Below are positions 21,436 through 30,400 of a stretch of 64,000 nucleotides of DNA, piece by piece. The stretch lies in the NCBI GenBank assembly GCA_013407085.1, contig JACCGJ010001363.1, positions 62,001-126,000 on the forward strand, written 5' to 3'. A program made the position numbers and the translations under genes. The stretch is from Atriophallophorus winterbourni. Its lineage: Eukaryota; Platyhelminthes; Trematoda; Plagiorchiida; Microphallidae. Position 1 is the stretch's first letter. Every line of letters starts with the position of its first letter. The notes under the pieces were generated by a model. The model saw only the letters and a list, made by a program, of their open reading frames with translations. It was not told the origin of the DNA and searched no databases.

Positions 21436-24400
21436 GTAAGCTATTGGAAACATAGTTCTTGAGTTTTTAGGTGTGCGTTAAAAAAGTTCTACGTTCTTTT
21501 TGATTACAACTGATCTTTCGATACGGTTTTTCCTTTCCCTCTTACTTGTGCACGACGATGCACTATTTTCTTTTATTAATGCCTTGGATCTATACCGATA
21601 CTTTAAAACTGAATTTGATGCTCTGTGTTATTTACAACACTGCTGAAAGTTATTCACTTTTCCAATTTACGGTTAGCTCCAAATTTCTACAGTTAAATTT
21701 GACATTTAAAGCCACTATTAGATACCATCCGACAACTAACCACCGTGTTCAGAACAACCCGAAATCACTATGTAGTTCGGTTTTCATCAATTCTAACGAT
21801 GGCTTCTAAGTCAAACATTGTTTACCATCCTTCCACTTTGTAAGGCTCTCTGAAACTGTTTAGTGTAAGTGCAAGGATGTGGTCCACAACAAATCACGGG
21901 CATTTCGCGGTGGACATCCAGTGGATTATTTTGGTATCCTTCTCATCAGCAAACTCATTATCAAAGACAACATTAAATCGGCGCTTGATTTCTACTTATC
22001 CGTGGTCGAATGAAGAGGAGAAGAACTTAATTGGCTGTGTGCATTTATAATGATAATGGTGGCTCATGGGTCTCACTCAAACAAACAGCAGGGAATTAAG
22101 TAATGTCAATACAACAGCTGTCTTGTGGTATACACGGCAGAATCCTGTCTAATCGATTGGATTCCTTGCAATAGCAGGATGTGTACACTTGGACTAGCCA
22201 CCGATATTAGACCACCACTATGCTTACATACCACGGACGTGCAATCGTGCAGTACTTTTGTGCTGTGCGGCTAACACCGTGCTAAATTGATTGGCCATCG
22301 GTGGTGAGCTGCATGCTGAAACAATTTGGAGTCTCACTACTATTTCTGTTTTCTTTCTCATATCTGTCTAGGCCTGGGCAACCTGACAGTATCTTAGCCC
22401 ACGTGCAGTCTCTGACTGTACGGCACTTTGTCTGGATCAGGCTTGTGCTTTCATACATACATACATACATACATACATACATACAAACTCAGAATCTTCT
22501 AATCAGAGGTGCTTGTTTATTGTACCAACTTATGCCAATTTATGCGTCCATATGGCTTCGAAGATTAACCTCGCATAGGCAATCACAGATCCGAGAGCAG
22601 CAAGGTGGCTTCCGGCCTGGCAGAGGCTGTGTTGACCACATTTTTACTCTTAGGCAGATCTTAGAACTGCGGCACACTTATCGACAGCCGATGATAGCCA
22701 TCTTTTCAGACTTCAATAGAGCATTTGATTCAGTCGATCGAAATGTCCTGTTTGACACCTTGCTGTGCAAAGGCGTTCCGCAAAAGTATGTCAACATACT
22801 TCGTACACTTTTAACTGCCTTGGCAAATTGTTGAACAATGCTAATCTTATACCGACCACGAACATCATTAATTCTAGTATTTTACCTATCCTGATGCAAT
22901 TAAGAGTCTTCATTTTTCTGTTTGCATTGATCTTGACGCAACTTTATTGATGGATTTATTTATTCATAGATTATATGCAGGTAAAAAGCTATGCTTTACA
23001 AGACCCACAAAAATGTACATCGGGTCGGATGGTAAAAAATATCAAAATATTGTTAGATTATTGTCAAACATAAAAAACATACTTTTCCATGTGGATATCT
23101 AGTGATTTTTTGAAAACTTCAACAGTTCCAGATTGTACCACATGAGTAGGTAAACTGTTCCACAGTTGCACATTGCGAACGGAAAATGCATATTTGCGGC
23201 AGTTCAACCTGCTATGCTGTTGGTAAAGTTTTAATTGGTGACCTCGCAGATGTGTGTTATGGGAAAGATGAAACAAATGACCGCAAGGATGATTTGTTTG
23301 ATTAAGCACTGTCCAAATGAATATAAGTGCTCCTCGTTTCCGTCTGTATTCAGCCGAATGCAAATTCAATAATTTAAGTCGCGTTTCGTATGGATAATTT
23401 GATAGTCCCAGGACGAGTTTTGTCGCTCTGCGCTGTGGAGTTTCTAATAGCAGAATATCTTTTTTCAACCAAGGATCCCATGCCGGTATAGCATATTCAA
23501 CATGAGGACGGATGTACGTTGAAATCAATTTGCAGGCAATATTGGGGTCAAACGAACCTAGGACTCTTTTAAGGAGACCCAAGTTGTTTTCAGCTTTGCA
23601 GGCAGCCAGTCGACATTGCATTGAGTTTCCTAAGTCTGATTGGATAATCACACCTAAATCTTTTTCGGAGGAGGCGGGTTTAATAACAGTGCGACCAAGA
23701 TAATATTCTTTGCTCGACTTGCTGTTGAGAGACAATAGGCTGCATTTCGAAGCATTCAGGGGCATTTCGTTGTCTATGGACCAAGTGTGAATCATATCGA
23801 GATCCCGTTGCAGGTTCTGCGTGTCGTCTGTGGAGTCTATCTTGCGCCAAAGCTTTGCGTCATCAGCGAAAATAAGCACGGACGACTGTAATACAGTAGG
23901 CAAGTCGTTTATATATATTAAAAACAAAAGCGGTCCGAGGACTGATCCTTGTGGGACACCACGGGCAACTTTAATCGACTCGGATAGTTCGTTTTTGACT
24001 CTCACGTACATCTCACGAGATATCAACCATTCTTTAATCCATGCATGGAGTTTACCCTGTACTCCGTAGGTGAGTAGTTTCGACGAAAGTATTTCGTGAT
24101 TCACACGATCGAAGGCTTTTGAGAAATCGATATAAATTACGTCCACGGAGTGGCCGGCATCCAGTAGCTCAGACCAAGATTCTTTTGCTAATAGCAAGTT
24201 TGTCAGACAGGATCGTTTTTTCCTGAATCCATGCTGTGCCTCGGAGATTAAATTATTAATCTCAAAGTGATTCCGTAAGGCATCAGCTATTATGGACTCC
24301 ATTACTTTGGATAGCACTGGTAATAACGCTATCGGGCGATAGTTTAAAGGATCATTTCTTTTACCACCCTTGTAGATCGGACTAATCAGGGCAGTTTTCC

Positions 24401-27400
24401 AAGTTTCTGGTACAAAGCTCTGCTCGAACATCATCGTGAATACGTCAGATGTCGGTATTGCCAACTCGGAAGATAGATTGTGCAAAATGTTTGCGTGTAT
24501 ATTGTCTATACCGGGTGAGCCTGTTCTCTTCATCGTCATTAATTTTGTTTGAACAACGTTGGGGGGAACTCCACCCCCTGAAGAATTGGCAGGCTGCAGC
24601 TGTCAGAGTTTAAGGGCTGTCTATGGGTCGACACTTGTGAGATAACTGATGCAAATTGTTGTCGGAAAACGTTAGCGCAATCTTTAAATGACGTCACTAT
24701 TCCAGTACCAGAGACCAGTGGCGGTATTCCCATTTTAACATTCCGGAGGTCGTTGACGTGTCTATACAATGCTTTGGGATTTATAATGAATTTTTCGACA
24801 AGACTGATTTGGTAATCTTTTCTGTCTTTTCGAATGAGGCAGACACACTTATTTCGCAATAACGTGTAGTAGCACCAAGTTATCCCAGAAGGATCGTCCA
24901 AGTATTTGGACCAGGCATTGTCACGTTTACACATCCATTTCCGAGTACTGCTTCTGAGAGGCTTTTTCGGACGCTGTTTGCTGGATATTATTTTCACCTT
25001 CGATGATAAGTCAATGATAATACGAAGTTGGCTGTAAAACGTTTCCCAGATTTCCTTAGCTGATTTGAGTTCAAGGAATTGCGAGGGTAGGATGAGCAAT
25101 TTTTGTTTATCGGTATTCCTGAATGTACGAAATCTCATGCATGCAGGCAAAGTGTTGCTGGTAAGCTGGGATACCGTCAGGTTGTCAAGCTTTACTGAGG
25201 TATAAGAAAAGGAAAGTATAGTGTGACTCCCGCGGCAGCGATATAAAACAGCACACTGTCACCTCTGAATTACAGAAGTACTGTATGATTACGTATCTAT
25301 GCAATCATTAATCACGGGACATTCCAATGATACCATCATGTGATTATGAGCTGCCTGTATAAATGACAAACTAATGTTACCGTTCTTGTTATGATAGGTT
25401 TTTGATAAAGCACATGCCCGCAGTAATCATTCATCCTGTTTGAGCAAGTTGAGATGATCGCAACTGTCTTTATCATGCTTCACATCATTCTTTTTCACTC
25501 AATGACAAGCATAAAAGATAACTCCATTCAACTTCACACTGCAATCCTGCGAATAATCATGTTATTGTGGATCTCTTTCGGTATCAATAACCGTTAAGCA
25601 ACGTTTCTACTCGAGAACTATAAATTCTTTGCTTTTTGACCACATGTTCCAGATTGCTGTTTTTTGTATAACCGCCATAAACCATGAACTTTCATTGCTT
25701 CGTGATTCTTAACATGAAAAATCTTGCATCGATTACGAGCATGACTGCTAGTTCATTGAGCTTGATTGCTACTTTCGTGACTTTGCGCCTGCACCCATTT
25801 TATATGCATTTCTCCACGTATACACCCATAATTCTTTTCCATTTTCCTTTTGCTTATAAGCTAATGCTATCATAATCCAAGCATCCACATGCCGTATACA
25901 TATATTGCTTTGTTTGTTGGTGCTACCTTTGCTGCATTGATCTAATGTCATTCGCTAGTTATTGCGTACTCGTGTAGCCCCCTTTATCTGTATATTTTAG
26001 TTTCTTATTGCTGCGTCGTATAATCCTTTTCTGTTGTCTATGCCTTTACATATTTTTCGCATATACTCGCCTAAATTTTACCAATCCCAATTGTATGTTC
26101 TATTCTGTTCAGGGTCGCTCATCTCATATTGGTTGATCCATGGGGTTTCAACGAAGCGCCCGTCGAACAAACCGTTCCACCGGGTCTTAGCTATCCAATT
26201 TTCAGGGCTATTCGTGGTTACCTTAGTTGGTCAAGTCCACTTGCTATTTTGAGAGCCCTTGGCCCCTTAGGCCGCAGTGCTATCCATCGCGTACGTGGGG
26301 ATCTTCGCAGCACTTTCGATCAACGATCCTTGATTTCGGGAGAGGTGAGTTTCTACGTTGTGTTACTTAAGAAACTACGCTAATTTGATTGTACATGCTT
26401 TAATTGGGCCATGTTTATCTCCCGGTAGGTGCAGTGTCTTTACACATCAGTTATTATCCACTTCACCTGGCGTGCTATATCATTGCTCATCTACCTTTCT
26501 TGGAATTCATTCAATCGATTTCCTTTGTAATAAATTCACTAGTTTTAGCCACTAAACGTGCCTTGAACCTTTCCGCAGGTGGAATACGACGTATAAATAA
26601 CGACTATATTTTTGGAATTGTTTTCGCAATCCGTACTTGTTTCATTTAAGCTCCTTTACTAGGATTTGGGTTTTAGATTTTATGTTCTTCAGTCTGTTTG
26701 ATAGAAAGTTTAATTAAATGTATCCCAAGGCCTTCGTGGTCCTTGCTACAAAGTTATATCCCTCTAGTGTTACATCTCTCGCTAATCCAATAAAATAAAC
26801 TTTTTCCAATTAAACAGCACAATTTCTGGTTGTCAAATTATTGATGTAACGTCTGCCGTGTTTTCACCTATATTTTATTCGATCTTTCTACTTCTCGCGT
26901 TTACCGTTTCATGCAATCACTGTCTTTCTTACTAAATCATGACTGCTCTCACATGCCCGAAGCTCGAATATTTGCCTCCATTAATCCATTCATAAAAATA
27001 AAATAATCGATGGAGGTTATACTTGTTTGATAACCAGTTCGGTCTGCCTTATTTACTCTGGACTCCATGCACTAATGGATGACCAAAGTAATGTGTTGCT
27101 CGTATGGGGGATGTGAGCAACACGTCACATAGTATATCGGACTGGTCACACTTTAAATTTCCTCCGCTCATGAATTCATCACAATCGTTGAATCGTCGGG
27201 AGATATATGATGTCCTTTTTTACCTGATGTGGTCGACACAGATAGTTTTTACGTACTTGGTCACCGTACGGTTTCTTTCATGTTCAATAACGAATTCCAA
27301 CTGGTGAACCTATTTTGAGCTCCTCCGTTCTAAGCTGCTGCTCAGATGAGTTCTTTTTCGTTTACCGATCTAGTGCCTTCAAGTTCCATCGTATGAAGAA

Positions 27401-30400
27401 GAGGAAGCCTATTTCACTTCCCATGACTCCCCAAGGACGGATTCTGATTCCGATTTTGGATCGAATCGTCGTACCAACGTAGTTTCACGTGGCAACTCAT
27501 CCGATTCCATGTTGAACTCGCAAAAGGTGGATGATCTCGATGGCACAGCAGCCCTGGATTACATTTACCATATTAACGTACAAACGCCAAGGTACTGTGG
27601 TGTCTTTTAAATACTTTACTCTCGTGAAACATTACTCCTTACAAGACCCTATGCATGGCATGTTCTTAAAATGACCTGTATTGAATGTAGATTCAAATCA
27701 CATTCATGTCTTTCGCACCAGTTTGTTTGAGATAAAATCTCCCGCTTATATTTTCTCAAATCTAATCTTCTCAGAGGCTCATACGTTTTCGCGATGTCTT
27801 CCTTTCTGACAAACATACTCCAAGTAATACTTTTGGTGGGAGTATTTACAGAATGTATTCGCTGTCATCTTTTAGTGATTATTTCCCTCGGAGCGGTCAC
27901 TTCATATTTCTTTGGTAAGCCCCAAAAACCGTTCCACAGCATTCCACAGCTCCATTAAACAAAGTTCGGTGTACGCTATCTGCGGATTAATGAGATTTCG
28001 TTTATGCATGCCACCTCCCCTGAATCACCACGGGGTTCGAAGAATACAGTATAGCATCCCATACATGAGTTTCTTAAAAACCGAAATATCATCTCACGTC
28101 CACACGAACATGGCATTCAAACGAATTTTTTCACAACCGCGCAACTTGCTACATAACATGGGGCCAAAGTAAAAACAAGTTATTGCTGGGCATTTTCTTT
28201 AAACTGTCTATGTCCGTCTTCTCTTCATATCGTCAAATTCAATTTTATTTACCACCGGTTACATTTCGTGATCGGTTGCGAACGGACAGCACTGCAATGC
28301 ACCGTCCAGTTCCGTATGCTTTCTCGTTGACGTCACTCTACTCATTCATGCTCTCGGATTGCAGTTTGCATGTACCAGAGACGTAGGCACTGCGACCAAG
28401 TGTATGGCGCTTTGTGTATGCGGACACAGGTAGCTTGTCAAGTCTCCGTGCTTCTCCCTTTCCATGTGTGTATAATTCCGTCGCAACGGTATGGTAGTAA
28501 AGCATCAACGCGTGCATCGATTTCATTTCATCGATCGTGATAATGATGATAAAAGACTCGTGGAAAGTTACACCATCACCGCGAACTCTCTTGGCTTTGA
28601 TAGATTTCAGCTATTGTTAATCTAGCGAGTAGTGTGAAGGTTAACGTGGCTACTTAAACATACACGCATACATGTTCATTCCTCGTTTATCTATCTCATA
28701 TTACTGTACACATCAAGAATCAAGCTTTTACGGGCTTAGTAGCGAGAAACAAAAAATATAAACTAAAATTTACAATATTTTATTCAATTTTATTCCCTCA
28801 CTCAATAACCCATTCAGTGCTTGACCTTGTTATCAATTGGATCGTAACATTGAACTATCTCGTTTTGCCTACCCTTGGAGTGACGCCCGCCTCTTCCCTT
28901 GCCAAAAAATTGGTTTGCGTCTTAGATTAAAATGGAAGCGCTGCACTTAAAACTGCCGTGTATCGCTCGAACTTTTGTGACGAGCATTTAGCACCATGCT
29001 GCAGTATTGTCTTTTGTGCCCTTAATTTTAATCATAGCCACCTGGTTTATCCCTCGAGCAAATTATCCGTGTGTGGAGAACCTTGATGATGTTTTTTGGA
29101 ACCAATATGGCGTTTTTCGCCGATTACAATGTTTTATCACTTAATATCTTGCTCGACCGATAATTCGTAGTCTATTATTTAACGAAACTCGTTTGTGAAT
29201 CCTCAGCGGCGAAGTTGCGTTCAAGACACTGTGCTCCCCTTTGCCATGGGCGAGGTACCCGATGCTGCAACGAGTGGACCGCTTAGACCGCGCTGTTCCA
29301 ATGACATTTATTTTTGGGTCACGCTCGTGGATGGATATTTCGTCTGGCACGAAAACCAAGGCCAAGAGACCCGATTCGTATGTGGACATAAGGGTAAGTT
29401 TATCTCGCTTTTGATGCGCACGCTTCATCGGGTATTGGAAAACAGCTCACGTTGTGTGAATTTGGTCAATGCTTGGTCATGTGTCACTACCATTTCTATT
29501 TCTATTTCTATTTACCCCCTCATATCTGTCTAGGCATGGGCAACCTGACAGTAATATCGCCCACTTGCAGTCTCTGACTGTGCGGCACTTTGCCTGGATC
29601 AGGCTTGTGCTTTCATCATACACATGTGTCTTGTAATCATTTGCGCTGCTTTTGCTCACTCAATTAATCCATCTGTTGGATTGTGATATACTTTCTGTGC
29701 ATTGCAAACGAAGGTACAGTTTAATGATGTTATTATTATTTATTTTGTGCGACTATCTCCTCCTGGAGGATGAGTCGGCCTCAATCAAGATTCTTGGGAA
29801 TTTGGGTACAAAGCGGCGTCCCCATCACCACTCGGTGTAATGATGTCCTCAGTTTTTGGATAATTGCGGTCTTCACTAATCACCGCTGATTATCACCAAT
29901 TCCAATTATTCGCCGCAATTAGCGTGGATTTTGTCACCTTTCTTCACATAGTCCTTCGTGCGTTCGCACTTACTGTGAATGGCTATGGCGACCATGAGTT
30001 GCGAATTTTGTGTACTCCGTCCCGACTTGAGTCCCTCTTCAGCTTGCGCAACCGTGTAATGTCTCTTCCATTCTCATTCTTGTGGCGCAACCAGCGATCG
30101 TGTGCATTGTTTACTACTCAGCTGCATAGATCTGGTCCAATTGTTTTACTGTGTGACATGAAACGAAATACATCGGATCGAATTCGCTTAACTGTGCACC
30201 GAATTGTATTTTGAAATTTTGCGCACTCAAGTCGTTTTACCCTTCGCCTATACCAGGGTTCCTCAATCAGGGGTATGAGACTGCATTCCATGAGATGCAA
30301 GATGCTTTTTTAAGTTTTTTATACTGTATAAAGTGTTGTCATTATCGGATGATTCAGTGTCAATTTTTCAGCGTACCGTATTTTTCGGACTATAAGGCGC

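Larger units (their letters stand above)
22960..25198 (-). mobile_element. LINE-B, CR1-like, 5'-truncated, best preserved in the window
   Basis: The minus strand runs from a linker plus RT start (25198-24539) through a 491-codon RT and C-terminal frame (24539-23064) to a 3' UTR ending near 22960 with ATGAATAAATAAATCC. It lies antisense inside the largest hydrolase intron. Its 3' end is shared with the fragments at 10.36-10.89 kb and 54.2-54.5 kb. Confidence 0.9.

Noticed and set aside
22282..22482. 66-codon minus-strand protein similar to frames at 29.5 and 31.9 kb
   Set aside because: The similarity is explained by the SINE-like repeat; no start, stop or codon conservation suggests a real protein.
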